DNA of 64,000 nt from Bathynomus jamesi (GCA_023014485.1 JAJOZX010001002.1:688001-752000), one strand, 5' to 3'. Positions 1 to 10,912 are shown, counted from the first letter of the stretch. The notes: generated by a model not told the origin, from the letters alone. Program-made: numbers and translations.

Positions 1-181
1 ATCTGTCGCTTCTTCTTACCACAAACTTACCTTCCTGGAACATTTTGTTAACGGCTGGATTTTCAGAAGGCAAACTTAACATTTTCTGCAGGTACAGGTA
101 TATCGATTTCAGGTAATTGTGATGTCCGGCTGCTGCAATTATGGGGATGGTCTCCAGCATAGCTTGCAAGTGCAAATCCCA

Positions 182-1972
182 CTAGCCGGTTCTGTCTGCT
201 GTTATCAAGGAACGTGCAATGTTGATCATTCGCTGATATTCCAACCAGAGTTGACTTGTTTGCGAAGTAGATTGTAGGTCAGTTTTCTTCGCATCCAAAG
301 TGGTAGCAATCTGAGACAATGCATTCGAAGATTCCACATCCTCAACTGATTGTTTGGCGGTCATAACATCGTCGAGCAGGTCACAAGCTTCCTTATGGAG
401 GTCATGAGGAGTTCCATCTTCATTACGAGGGAAAACGTCTGCGACTAGTAAGGTACTAAGAGCTGCATCTACTATCATATGACCACGTATCGCTCTTGAA
501 ACAGCTTTTCCAGACATCATGTGTTGCACGGCATTTGGTCCGTATATTTCTTGAAGTACTTCAGACAATCCTGAACCATTCATAAGAGTACCGACTGCTC
601 CCAAAAGATTCATCAGAGTGTGAAATGATCCCAGCATTAAAACAATGTCCTGCAGGTCTCTCTGTTCATTGATGATTTGGGAAGCTTTCCAGAACAAAGG
701 CTGATCAAAGGTAATAATGCATGGGACTTTTTGATCGCGTGCTATCTTGCTCAAATATAGTAATGTCGAAAATATGCAGGTCATGTCAGTTGGCGACATA
801 TCTATGATGGGAAAGAACGTGATCGACGCCACACCTGGATGTGAGACACTTGATCCACGGTGAATTGCCTGCATTGTTCCGGACCAACTTGGACCTGATC
901 TTTCTGCTGAAGATATCTGCCAGAGAAGACTAAGTCGACTTATGGTGGCAGTGGGTACTGGAAGTTCGCGGAATGAGATGTCCCTCAACATGCTTCTCGC
1001 GTGTCTATATTCCCTAATGTCAACGGTTGCAATCTTCTTAATGTCATTGTCACCAACATTACGCCTGTGAATAGAAGGGTGGATCTTGATCTTCGGAGTT
1101 ATTGCGGCAATCATACCCATTCCATGAAAGGTATTCTTCCCATCCAAAGTGCAGACATCATGATCGACGTTATCTGCTGCTAGAAGGACTGCAGTGTTTT
1201 CATCAACAGTAAAAGAGCCAGACCCACTTGCCAGCGCCGCGTTTCTTTCGAATCTTGTTACTTCTGCATACGACGAACAGTAACCCAGCTGATGGAGAAC
1301 GTCAATAAGGTACCTTGACCTAAAGTTGTGGTGTAGCTGAACCGACAAACCGATCTGTAGTGGACATAGTAATCCTCTAGGACGGGTTGCTTGCATAATG
1401 CTCTGCCCAATTGCGCCTATTTTTCTTGAAGCATCCTGTCCCGCAAATGCTTTTGATAATAGCAATTTCAGACTGTTGGGAATGTAATCAAGAGCACTTT
1501 CTGCAGTGATGTCATTTGGAGATGGATACACATCTTTTCTAGGCGAGTCGACAGACTTGATATCACTTCTGATTATTTTTGCAGCAGCTTCTACTAGGTA
1601 AATCTTCTGTAGCTCTATATCTATATCACATTCTTTCGACTTTTTGTGATAATCTATAAGAATTTCATTAGCTGTCTCTCGTAGTGTTACTACATCTGCC
1701 TTCCCACTTTCACCTGATATTATGATCTTGTCTCCGTAACGTTCTAAAAGCTTTCTCTTCATGTGCCTGCGTTCGTAGACAGAGCTCTGACTTCCTTGAA
1801 GATATTCCTCCATTTTGGAAATTAGGTCTCCAATCAACAGTTGTTCATCATCATTCTCTTCCAGGTAAGCACAGGTCTGAAGGAATGCTTGGTGTTGCTT
1901 TTCATTAGTTGGTCTCCCTTTCTTCGAATCATGATCGTCGGAGGAGTATGCGCGAGGAATGTTTTTTTCCAC
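182..1972 (-). CDS. Orphan repeat-type protein, main body (596 codons)
   Basis: Long open frame on the minus strand with no domain I can name. It has the character of large orphan proteins found in many copies in arthropod genomes; a conserved-looking core contains the stretch CIITFDQPLFWKA near residue 440. There is no signal peptide or membrane segment. The frame runs upstream into another frame at a run of seven T (1962-1968); with one base fewer, the reading from the 188-codon zinc-finger ORF at 1929-2495 would continue directly into this one. So the two are one gene of about 770 codons, split by a frameshift or an assembly error. No terminal repeats are visible because the window starts 181 bases after the stop. 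Function unknown; it may belong to an undescribed mobile element. Confidence 0.55.
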   Translation of the reverse strand: MEKNIPRAYSSDDHDSKKGRPTNEKQHQAFLQTCAYLEENDDEQLLIGDLISKMEEYLQGSQSSVYERRHMKRKLLERYGDKIIISGESGKADVVTLRETANEILIDYHKKSKECDIDIELQKIYLVEAAAKIIRSDIKSVDSPRKDVYPSPNDITAESALDYIPNSLKLLLSKAFAGQDASRKIGAIGQSIMQATRPRGLLCPLQIGLSVQLHHNFRSRYLIDVLHQLGYCSSYAEVTRFERNAALASGSGSFTVDENTAVLLAADNVDHDVCTLDGKNTFHGMGMIAAITPKIKIHPSIHRRNVGDNDIKKIATVDIREYRHARSMLRDISFRELPVPTATISRLSLLWQISSAERSGPSWSGTMQAIHRGSSVSHPGVASITFFPIIDMSPTDMTCIFSTLLYLSKIARDQKVPCIITFDQPLFWKASQIINEQRDLQDIVLMLGSFHTLMNLLGAVGTLMNGSGLSEVLQEIYGPNAVQHMMSGKAVSRAIRGHMIVDAALSTLLVADVFPRNEDGTPHDLHKEACDLLDDVMTAKQSVEDVESSNALSQIATTLDAKKTDLQSTSQTSQLWLEYQRMINIARSLITADRTG

Positions 1973-2495
1973 TTCGAAAATTTACGCTGCAGGTGTGATG
2001 GTAGACACAATCTGCAGCAGGAAGATCACGAAGATAATACTCCAGACGGCCTTTTACATTAAACGACCATTCATCGCAGCGGCTTTCACAGCACCTTTTT
2101 ATGGTTTCGGAGAACTCTGTAGTTCTTATTTTGACATGCTCTGATTTTGGTTTGTGTTTGGAAAAAAAGTCCACAAAGGTATCACAAAACAAACAATGAG
2201 TAGCACTGGAAAATGCGTATTCATGAAAACGAGCACTTTTCCTTGGTATTGCCTCGGCTGCGGTCTGTCGCTTCTTTATTTCAATGGTCTTTTTATCCGT
2301 AAACCTTTTCCTACATACAACGTGAACACTTATTCCAGCTGTTGCAACAACATCGCTTCCACGGCTGCGGCTGGATGCATTTATACCATCTGCTCCTTTT
2401 TGCGAGATGTGAACCACTTCCTGTCCGCTGTCCAATTTCTCCTTACAAATCACGCACAATTCTTCAGGGGTCTGCATTCTTGAAGGCGGACGCAC
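1929..2495 (-). CDS. N-terminal double zinc-finger part of the same orphan gene
   Basis: 188 codons with two C-x2-C...H-x2-C style metal-binding clusters: the first starts with CVIC at residues 14-17 and closes with HVVC near residue 60, the second uses HCLFC and HHTC further on. Basic residues lie between them, so nucleic-acid binding is plausible. The last 14 codons overlap the 596-codon frame in a different phase. The switch point is the homopolymer at 1962-1968, which argues for a one-base indel rather than an intron, since no GT-AG pair is needed. Start chosen at the first in-frame ATG; no promoter is obvious. Function inferred only as DNA or RNA binding. Confidence 0.5.
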   Translation of the reverse strand: MRPPSRMQTPEELCVICKEKLDSGQEVVHISQKGADGINASSRSRGSDVVATAGISVHVVCRKRFTDKKTIEIKKRQTAAEAIPRKSARFHEYAFSSATHCLFCDTFVDFFSKHKPKSEHVKIRTTEFSETIKRCCESRCDEWSFNVKGRLEYYLRDLPAADCVYHHTCSVNFRSGKKHSSRILLRRS

Positions 2496-2499
2496 ACCG

Positions 2500-3041
2500 A
2501 GTCAGCCGTACACCGAGTCAGTCTGAAACAGAAAACACAAATTAATAAACTGTGTTGCAGTATTTAAAAGGAGTACATAATAACAGTTTTAAAGAAAATG
2601 ACAAGCACAAATACGCAGATTTGATAGTGGGTAGTAGGAATTAAAGAGTTGTATATAATATAAGTTTATAAAGATGTAGCAATGTCCATTCTCACATACA
2701 CTCCATACAGTATATTTTTTTACATTACGTGACATCATAGTTTAATACTAGCCGCCTAATACAATTTTTAGTGTCATATAGGTTAATTTAGAAACGAAAA
2801 TGTGTTTTAAAACATTTTACTGATCAAGAAAAACGTCATAACTCTCTCTACAAAGCGAAATTAAAATTTATTGTATTTCGTAGGAAACTGCCAGTCCGCC
2901 ATTTTGAATTTCATTTTTGGGGTGTTCCCGGGGTCCAATTTTGTCGGATTTTGGATATGTTATTCTGCAATGGTTCCTGAGCTGGAAACAGTTTAGAAAG
3001 CTTCTGAAGCAATTTTGCCCAGGTTGAAGCTATTTTTGCTC
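2500..3041. other. AT-rich stretch without a supported gene
   Basis: Between the orphan gene and the first transposon there is no coherent reading frame, tRNA-like box or terminal repeat that I can support. Short open frames here are shadows. Confidence 0.5.
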
Positions 3042-3116
3042 TACAGGGTGGGCCGTAAGTTTCCATACATAGGAAAAATTAAACGTTTGTTTTTATGTTT
3101 CAGATACCCTAAGAAT

Positions 3117-3476
3117 ATGCGTTTGACGAAAGAGCAACGAATTGAAATCATACTGATGGCTGGGTCGGGAAGCAGTCGCATGGTTGCAATGAACTTTAAC
3201 AGACAACATGGAACGAACATCACACACGACACTGTGGCAAAACTTATTAACAAGTTTCAGAAAACTGGAAATGTTGCAGATCAACCGCGAAGTGGTCCAA
3301 GACGTACAGCCACCGATGAAGACACAACAGCTACGATACTTACAGCGCTTACACGGAGTCCCAGAAAAAGTACACGACGGTTGTCTGCAGAAAGTGGTGT
3401 CAGCAGATCGAGTATCAGGCGCATTTTGAAAGCAACAAATGGCATCCATACAAATTGCATATGGCACAGCATTTGA
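3117..3476 (+). pseudogene. Tc1/mariner transposase, N-terminal DNA-binding part
   Basis: Begins at the ATG at 3117 (protein start MRLTKEQRIEI). It contains two helix-turn-helix-like segments typical of the paired-type DNA-binding region of Tc1/mariner transposases, with the linker RSGPRR between them. The frame ends at 3476, but the catalytic half continues in another frame from about 3437, so a single frameshift near 3435-3440 separates DNA-binding and catalytic domains. The protein would bind the terminal repeats of its own element and act in the nucleus. As it stands the gene is not expected to make active transposase. Confidence 0.8.
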
Positions 3477-4162
3477 GTGAAGACGACCCAGATAGACGGA
3501 TGGAATTCTGTGAATGGGCATTAACCAAAGTGAACGAGGATGCAAACTTTTCAACTAAGATCTTGTTTACTGATGAAGCAAATTTTTACGTCAATGGAGA
3601 GGTTAATCGGCAAAACATACGTTACTGGAGTAATGCTAACCCTAACTGGCTGAGTCCGACGAAGATGCAAGGTGCCGGTAAAGTGATGGTGTGGGCCGGG
3701 ATATGGGGTGACAGAATTATTGGACCAATTTTTGTCAGTGGAAATCTTAATGCCGAAAGGTATCTTAACATGTTGCAAGAAGAGATTTTCCCATCCCTGC
3801 TAAACGAGGAAGGTAACTTCCCAGTTTACTTCCAGCAAGATGGAGCTCCACCTCATTATGGTCTTCACGTGCGTCGGTATTTGGATCAGCAGTTTCCGGA
3901 TGCTTGGATTGGTCGGCGTGGTCCTGTGGAGTGGCCTCCCAGATCCCCAGATCTCACCCCCCTTGATTTCTATCTTTGGGGGCACTTGAAGGCCATGGTG
4001 TATCAGGAAAAGATACGAGACATAAATCATCTAAAGGAACGTATCACCAACGCCATTACAAGCATAACGTCAACTTTGCTAATGTGTGTTCATCAACAGT
4101 GGGGAACACGTATTGAAATGTGTTTTCAAAACAATGGCAACCATGTAGAGCATATTATATAA
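3437..4162 (+). pseudogene. Tc1/mariner transposase, catalytic DDE half
   Basis: Carries the three catalytic blocks in order: FTDEANF (first D), QQDGAPPHY (second D) and RSPDLTPLDFYLWG (third D). The proline-rich third block and the long second-to-third spacing fit the DDxD lineages related to mariner rather than classical DD34E Tc1. The C-terminal tail ends just before the right inverted repeat. Catalytic residues are intact, so the frameshift at its 5' side is the only obvious defect. The first in-frame ATG is at 3455, inside the domain, and is not the real start. Confidence 0.85.
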
Positions 4163-4254
4163 ATAAAAATGGTTATCCATAAAAAATGTTTATTTTTCCT
4201 ATGTATGGAAACTTACGGCCCACCCTGTAGATTGCTTGGACTAATAGGAGTTTA

Positions 4255-5097
4255 TTAACCTTGCAATATTTCAGAACATGCAGCTGGACGGATTGAAAAA
4301 ATGGCTGCTGAGAATCCACGAGTGACTGCAAATGAGATTTGCCAAACATTAAGACTGTCTAAGATCGATGTCCATCCCTCTACTATACGTCGTACATTGA
4401 GAAAGAAAGAATAGACTGCATGGAAGAGTTGTACGAAGAAAACCTCTGATACGAAAAGCGCACAAAGAAGCTCGTTTAAAGTACGCCAAAGATCATCAAA
4501 ATGATGGATTTGCATTCTGAAAGAAAGTTCTCTGGACAGACGAGACCAAAACTGAATTATTCGGGAATAACGAGCAAGGTATGTTTTGCGAAAATCAAAT
4601 ACCGCATTCGAGAAAAAAACATCTTTCCTACGGTTAAATATGGTGGCGGTAGCTTGCTTCTTTGAGGCTGTTTCAGTGTTTCTGGTCAAGGAAAGCTTGT
4701 TGTCATCAATGGAATTTTGACTTAAAAAAAATATCAGAAAACTTTAGAATAAAATGTATTGCCTTCAGTTCGAGAGTTGAGAATGGGTCGCAAATGGGTA
4801 CTGCAACAAGATAATGATCCAAAACATAAGTAAGAGCACCATGAAATTGCTTCAACGAAAGAATTTCAAGCTTTTCGAGTGGCCCAATGGCCCATTGAAA
4901 GCCCTGATTCCAGTTTAATCGAGAATTTATGGTTTGATTTGAAAAATGCAGTCCGCAAAGGAAACAGTTCGAATTTGGATGAATTCCAACAACTTTCTTT
5001 TGAACAGGAATCTAAAATTAATACTGAGAGATGTAGAAAAATAGCCAAACGAATCATTGAAGTCATTCAAACAAAAAGTGGATACACAAAGTATTAA
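4255..5097 (+). pseudogene. Decayed Tc1 (DD34E) transposase
   Basis: Fragments in all three forward frames spell a classical Tc1 transposase: an N-terminal helix-turn-helix (AENPRVTANEICQTLRLS), a middle FPTVKYGGGSLLL block, the second catalytic block WVLQQDNDPKHKS near 4797-4835 and the DD34E block ESPDSSLIENLWFDLK around 4900-4945. Multiple stops and frameshifts are spread through it. No inverted repeats are recognisable at its ends, so the element is old. The last clean piece is 4879-5097. Confidence 0.8.
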
Positions 5098-5325
5098 CTA
5101 ATTTTGTAAGTAAATATACGAAAACTTTTGAATTTTAACTTTTTATTTTCCTCATATTCTTCGATGTTTTACATTATATGTTGAAGTTAAACTAATTTAT
5201 TTAGTTTTACATTTTTTAAAAGACCGGTAAACTTTTCATCATAACAATCTTATGCATGGTACAAAAGATAAGGACGAATATAACTGAAATATTTCTCTGT
5301 ACGAATACTTATGAGCGCCACTGTC

Positions 5326-5342
5326 TATATATATATATATAT

Positions 5343-5378
<36 letters not shown>
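5326..5378. repeat. (TA)n and (GA)n microsatellites
   Basis: Simple repeat: TA at 5326-5360 followed directly by GA at 5361-5378, abutting the hAT-like relic. Confidence 0.9.
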
Positions 5379-6419
5379 TGGGCAGTATCGCGATATCGCG
5401 ATACATGTATCGGCGTTACGTATCGAGCGATACTTTTGTATCGGTAACGGTATCGCCTTAGCTACTTGATCGATGTATCGGTATCGGTATCGCTAAGGTC
5501 ATTTTTCTTAAATGTATCGAAAAAATCGATTCATCGATACACCGATACATTACTGAAAGTAATAGTAAGTAAAATTGTAAAAAGTTGTATAATCCATAAA
5601 TTTTCTGAACTTTTGTTTTTTTTCAAATAATATGGTTTTAAGTTATAATGTTGAAGGGATCTGATAGGGTGATCAAAAAGTAACGCAACCCATACATATC
5701 AATGATATCATATTAATAATGTTTGTTTTTCATTTCTCCAAAAAAAGTTATTTTTGAAATCAGTGACCAAAACTACATTAGTATGCCGATTTTCATTAAA
5801 ATTCGCTGCTTGCCCCAAACGAAAAAGATCCGGTTTTCTTATTTGCTTTACTTATTACGTTTAGCTATCTTTTCATAAATTTTTAGGAAATTCTCGGGAC
5901 CAAGTGATTTACAATGAGTGAACACTGCTATTCCCTGTTCTAGTACATCAGTTGAGAAACAAAATGCTAGTGATCAGGACGAATCTGTAGAATGCGATGC
6001 TACAGAAAATAATTTCAAGAAAATTAAAGATACAAATTGGTCTAAATCAGTACTAATAACTTGTGGAAAATTCTTCAAGATAGCAAAATGTGATGAACGA
6101 TTTAAGCTATGTTATTTAAGCTAAGTTATGTTCTTTGTTAAAAGTTCATAACATTTAAGTTTTTCTGTGAGCTAACTTGGTATAAAATACATTTTTCTTA
6201 ACTGAACTGATCGTTTTTTATACCCAATATACAAAGCAAAAATTTATTTACATATTAGTACTGTAAGATTTGTTCATTCTTATAGTAATGTACGATACAT
6301 GTATCGGTATCGATATCGCTTTAGCCATCTATAAAGTATCGATGTATCGGTATCGCTTTAAACGATTTACAAGTATCGATGTATCGGTATCGCCTTAGGG
6401 ATTTTCGAGTATCGATGCC
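5378..6419. mobile_element. hAT-like relic with TATCGATA subterminal arrays (left part)
   Basis: Starts with ATGGGCAGTATCGCGATATC, a terminus style known from non-autonomous hAT elements, followed by iterated GTATCGGTATCG motifs (5385-5550) and mirrored by the same motifs at 6290-6415. The right terminus is displaced: the inverted end (GATGCCCATTAC) lies at 25,635-25,646, because Maverick copy 1 inserted at GATGCC. The interior holds only a 68-codon frame at 5918-6124 of no recognised family. Confidence 0.6.
6414..6419. other. 6-bp target-site duplication GATGCC, left side
   Basis: GATGCC directly precedes the AGTAGTATG terminus at 6420 and is repeated at 25,635-25,640 directly after CATACTACT. 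A six-base duplication is the Maverick/Polinton standard. Confidence 0.92.
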
Positions 6420-6900
6420 AGTAGTATGAGCGAAAAATGGACGAGTGCAAGAATGTTGCAATGCAATATCGATCAGTGTTGCAAGATGGTGCAAAGTGGT
6501 TATGCAACAAGTGGATAGGGGGTTATGCAACAAGGGGGTAGGGGTTATGCAATGAAGGGGAGAGCTATGCAATGCAGGGGAGGGATATGCAACATCAATG
6601 TTGCAAAGGGGAAGGGTTGTGCAACAACTCAGTGCTGCCAAGGGGGAGAGGGGAGAGAGCTTCGGGGGGGAAGAAGGGAGGATAACCTCCCCCCAAAGAG
6701 GTAGCCTTAACCTAAGAGAGGAAGAGAAAGGAGGAGGTCTTTGGGGGAGGAGGTGGGATGTCCTCACCCCCAAAGGGAAACCTAACCTAAGCCTTAACCT
6801 AAGAAGGAAGGAGGTGTTCGCCTGGCTGGATCCAGATGCATTATGAGCGTCCAGGGGCCAAGCAGCTGTTATATAGAGGATCGTGAGTTGCCAGATATCA
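6420..6900 (+). repeat. Left terminal inverted repeat of Maverick copy 1
   Basis: The first ~40 bases match the inverted right end (25,634 backwards) almost base for base (AGTAGTATGRGCGAAAAATG, then a shared ...AGTGCAAGAATGTTGCAATG). Further in, both arms carry G-rich TATGCAAC/AAGGGG units and the GGAGGTGTTCGC block near 6,810. The inner limit near 6.9 kb is approximate. Confidence 0.85.
6500..6640 (+). repeat. G-rich tandem ATGCAA units in the terminal repeat
   Basis: About five imperfect 20-24-bp units of the form TATGCAAC-AAGGGGGTAGGGG. G-runs of four or more recur at regular spacing. The complementary array is at 25,456-25,575, and a related one lies at 32,521-32,590 in copy 2. Confidence 0.75.
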
Positions 6901-7175
6901 CTTATTTATATATGGAGGGGCTACCAGAGAGCATTTATTTAGATGAGTTGCCAAATAGTGTTTTTTAATTGTTTAGGTAAACTTTATTAGGGTGAGTTGC
7001 TAGATACCACCATTTAATTTTATTTACATGAGTTACCAAATAATGTTTTTATTTATATGAGGAGATTTGGCAGATACCAACATTTATTTTAATTTTTATT
7101 TACCTAAGTTGCCAAATAATGTTTTTATTATATGAGGAGAGTTGGCAGATACCACCATTTAATTTAATTACTTAT
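6880..7175 (+). repeat. Degenerate tandem repeats around GAGTTGCCAGATA
   Basis: The phrase GAGTTGCCA(G/A)ATA(A/C) followed by an ATTTATTTA-type run recurs six to seven times, with diverged spacing of roughly 35-70 bp. A single related unit occurs in the right arm (25,275-25,320, inverted) and in copy 2 (33,090-33,115). Confidence 0.6.
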
Positions 7176-7579
7176 TTATTGAAGGCAAGATTGACTTTCT
7201 CCTTAATTTTGTTCAGCAAGAGAACTAATTATTTAAACGATACCCAATATTAACAATAAAAGAAATACACTAGAGTGACTAGACAATTGGCTTAGCAAAA
7301 ATAAATCGTTCAACTTAATATTAATAATAAAAGAAATACACAGGACTTTTATATTGTACATTACTCCAATAACATATTCTTTAAGAATAATATTTAATTT
7401 ACCTATAATTCATGAAGCGCTTTCATTTATTCTAACACCTTAGACTGTATACTGTGTCTATTTACTTTTGACAGTCCTTTCTATCACCCATATTTTTTAT
7501 AAACCAAAATCCGTGAAATCAAGAAGAGGAATCCTTTATTCATTTGTTTTCAAGCCAATTTCAAACAAAATATTAATAC

Positions 7580-7618
<39 letters not shown>

Positions 7619-8061
7619 TATATATATATAAAGAAAACAATAATTATTTTAACTAACTTCACCTAAAGGGTCTATTTACTTTTGTCATTCCTCTGTATAT
7701 ATATATATATATATACACACAAGATGCGTCTTCACAATTTCGTACATTTTTTTCGTTCATCTTATTAATTCTTTCGATTTGAGAAATCTATATACACACA
7801 CATTTATATTAAATTTCCATATGAAAACAGGTTTAATAATATGCCGTAGATATACTAAACTGTATATTAAATTTGGTAATAAACAATTATTCTCATAGAA
7901 TATCGTTTATTTTCACATTATGTTGAGATGAGAAGGATTGGAGGCAGGAAAAGATAAGGTTCACATCTGTCTAGCCCGAAGCTTTTTGAAGGCCGCAAAC
8001 TGACCACAAAGGTCCAGAATGGAACGCGGTAGACAAACTTTCACTCAAAGACTCGCTTCCG

Positions 8062-8102
<41 letters not shown>

Positions 8103-8829
8103 GCGATTGTTTTCCTGTATATAAATGTTTTTATATTTTATTAACTTCGTTGTTTGTCTTATTTTTCTCTGAATGTAATTTGCATGGTATCATCTTCATA
8201 GTTATTGCCTCTGTTATTGAAATGAAATAAATGAATGAAAAGTGGAAAGGTTTATTATTATTATTATTATTATTAATATACATTTTTTTCAAAATTAACA
8301 CACACACACACGCACAGAAAGAAAGTTTTGTTTATTCTATATGGATATAATATTCATAGCTTTAATTTTTCAGAAGTATATTGGAACTCATTTACCAAGT
8401 TTATGATGGCCGTAAGTAGTCACAGCAAAATTTTTTAAAAATATAAATAAAGGAATGAAAAGGAAAACAAAAATATAGTTTCTTTATTATAAAATCCTCT
8501 AGACAAGGGAAAATTTGAAAAAAAAGAGAATCAACAATTCATTTTATTAAACTGTAAAACATAAGTGATTCCTTGTGCAGATTTTGGCTGTGAGCCTCTG
8601 GTTCGCTCCAGCATGCTGGTACCTGAACCTAACCTAACCTATGATTCAGAACATAGATTCTCTGGAAGATAATGGAGAATATATTTAATACACAGATTTT
8701 CAAAAGACCTTTTAGAGAGAGAAGAAAAAATATACATATGAGGAATATATGCAATAAATTCAGACCATAGATTCTCTTTGTAACTGGAACCTAACCGTGG
8801 TGTAAATTACATTAGTAATAATAAACTAA
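7176..8829. other. AT-rich left arm of Maverick copy 1, no gene seen
   Basis: No reading frame here has protein-like composition. It contains simple repeats: TA at 7583-7630 and 7695-7714, CT at 8066-8101, TTA at 8250-8275. CCTAA repeats lie at about 8626-8640. Confidence 0.55.
8061..8101. repeat. (CT)n microsatellite
   Basis: About 18 CT units in the Maverick left arm. Confidence 0.9.
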
Positions 8830-8839
8830 ATCGGTTTTC

Positions 8840-9018
8840 CTTCTCCCCGAATTGTTCATTTTAACAAAGATCAAGCTTGTCACCCGCCTTAGACCTACAG
8901 TTTAACGTTGAATCCGAACTATGCTCCAGCACTGGCGGGGTGAAATTACAATATCATCGCCCGGACTCGATCTCTCAATCAACACCCCAGCGTCTTAACC
9001 ACTAGGATACCTAGGGCG
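8840..9018 (-). mobile_element. tRNA-derived SINE (minus strand)
   Basis: Read on the minus strand, the head looks like a tRNA: CCTAGTGGTTAAGACGC at ~9005-8989 fits a polymerase III A box (TAGTGGTTAAG), and GAGATCGAGTCCGGG at ~8974-8960 fits a B box (GATCGAGTCC). The spacing of about 30 bp is normal for a tRNA-type internal promoter. The body runs toward 8,840. No tRNA cloverleaf is complete, so it is a retroposon head, not a tRNA gene. Target duplication and tail not resolved. Confidence 0.62.
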
Positions 9019-9180
9019 CTCATTTATCTCCAACCCAAGCAGACATTCAGTTTCATGAGCTAAACACAATTTAATCACACTCCTTCGCGAGACTGGGCAG
9101 GTAAAAAGTCAAGCCGAATACATTAATCAAAGTTCAGGATCGAATAGACCGCAAACATATTTTGCAAATATTTGAAACCA

Positions 9181-9204
9181 TCGTGGTAGAGACTGCAAAC
9201 GGCA

Positions 9205-9269
<65 letters not shown>

Positions 9270-9740
9270 CCAAATCCACAAGTCAGGAATCTTGGGAAAG
9301 CTGATAATAGTATGACCGCAAAAAATAATAATGCACAAAAACATTCTGCTTGCAGAGATCTTCTAGATTTCTTATTTTCTAATTATCTTTGTGTCATCGG
9401 ATGTTACTGTGCTGTCTCTGATAATGATCTATGTCAGGATTATGAAGAGTAGCGGCGCTAATTTTGTTACTGAGCTGAGCGGCTCTGATGAAGATATTCC
9501 TGTAACGACTTGCATCCGCTCAAGTTGTCCATCTCCCTCTGCGAACTGGGAAAAATTGAGGATCGAATAGTATGACCGCAAAAAATAATAATGTAAAATA
9601 TTGTCGTGATAGAGATGTCAAATGTTGATCAACGTTGCAAAAGGGTGGGGGATATTGCATAAAAAGGTGGGTTCTAAAGTGGGAAAACCGAGAAAAGTAT
9701 GGGCGCAAAAGCAATTATTATCGTGGTAGAGACTGCAAGT
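9181..9740. repeat. Internal direct repeats, some resembling the Maverick terminus
   Basis: TCGTGGTAGAGACTGCAA occurs at ~9180 and ~9720, and AGTATGACCGCAAAAAATAA at ~9309 and ~9568. AGTATGGGCGCAAAAGC at 9696 closely copies the element terminus (AGTATGGGCG). Between them is an (AC)n(TA)n microsatellite at 9208-9268. Confidence 0.7.
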
Positions 9741-9950
9741 GGTAATACACGATGTGAGCATTAAATCTACGGATAGAATATAAAGACACCATTAGTCGAC
9801 CAATCAGGACGTCCAAAGCATTGACCCGTAATATAGGTGTTACGATTGGTACACAGTTTTATCATATCCCCGCCCAGTTACATTGACAACCAATCATTAA
9901 ACTTACGAACCGCCTATTAGTCTTTTGAGGTTGTGCTTGGGGATCATGCA

Positions 9951-9958
9951 TATAAAAG
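9951..9958 (+). promoter_or_regulatory. TATA box of the spliced gene
   Basis: TATAAAAG lies 71 bases before the ATG at 10,022, with a plausible initiator (TTTTCAGCT, then GAGTCACAG) 15-30 bases downstream. It is the cleanest core promoter in the window. Confidence 0.55.
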
Positions 9959-10021
9959 GAAATATTTTCAGCTGGGAGTCACAGTAGTTATTTTCACCAG
10001 TGAATAAACATTCCCTTCGCC

Positions 10022-10878
10022 ATGAATCAAGAGCTTTACAGTTTACCAGATTTATATCAAGATGGTGAAATTGAAGCGTTGTCCACAATTAATCTTTTTA
10101 ACGCTGCTGACCGGGATGGATTATTTCCAACGCAAACCGTTGATGATATTTGCAATGACGCTCCTTACGATCCGACGCAAAGGACTGCCGTAGAAATGTA
10201 AGTGCCTGTAATTTTATTTTTTGTAGCCAATTATTCGCAAACTTATTTAATGTGCCTGTCAGAAAGAGCACTGTTCTGGATTATTTCATCATATATATGG
10301 AGGGTTGTCGTAATTCATCTCATCACACTAAAAATGTTTCATTTAGGTATCCGCAATTATAGATTAGTTTGCAATTATGCTAAATCCTGTTTTGATTCAT
10401 TGAATTTTTTTATAGCACTCTTTTTCATGTTTTAAATAATTTTATAAATTCGTAATGAATGTTATTCGGAATTATCTCTTAAAGGAACTTCTCTGAGCAT
10501 TTCAAAGATATCATCACATTGTAATACTCTTACTATATGTATACTCTGCATATGTTTTGCGTTTTTAGTGAAAAAGATTCAGTATGAACTAATGAATTAT
10601 TCTTTCTCCTTTAAGGTCCGATGAGGATTTGACACGTGTTATACAATCTTTTCGTTTTGAAGAAACTCATGTCTTGGACCTGAATACGGAGGTAGAAGAT
10701 TTACCGGGCAGTCAACCCAACGATTGTCGCATCATTAACGAAATAATGTAAGTATTTTTTTGTTTCGATCATTTTTGGGGGGAAGAAGACAATGTATTTT
10801 CATCAATTTATTAAATGAAAGAACTCATGTTTTTCGTACAGTAACCATCTTAAACTACAGAATATGCAAACTAACATT

Positions 10879-10912
<34 letters not shown>

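Larger units (their letters stand above)
3044..4227 (+). mobile_element. Tc1/mariner-superfamily transposon, complete ends
   Basis: The element is 1,184 bp. Terminal inverted repeats of about 36 bp start with CAGGGTGGGCCGTAAGTTTC on both ends and are flanked by the TA target duplication (3042-3043 and 4228-4229). It carries one transposase gene on the plus strand, disrupted by a frameshift. The near-identical termini indicate a fairly young insertion. Confidence 0.93.

Noticed and set aside
5918..6124. 68-codon ORF in the TATCGATA relic as a hAT transposase piece
   Set aside because: No catalytic or zinc-finger motif; left as unknown interior.
6321..6846. Overlapping ORFs on both strands at the left terminal repeat
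   Set aside because: Low-complexity G/C-rich repeats; shadows.
8575..8620. tRNA gene suggested by GGTTCGCTCC
   Set aside because: No acceptor or anticodon stem can be formed around it.
9696..9712. 9,696 as the left end of Maverick copy 1
   Set aside because: It resembles the terminus, but the six bases before it do not match the right flank, while 6,420 gives a perfect GATGCC duplication and a longer matching arm.
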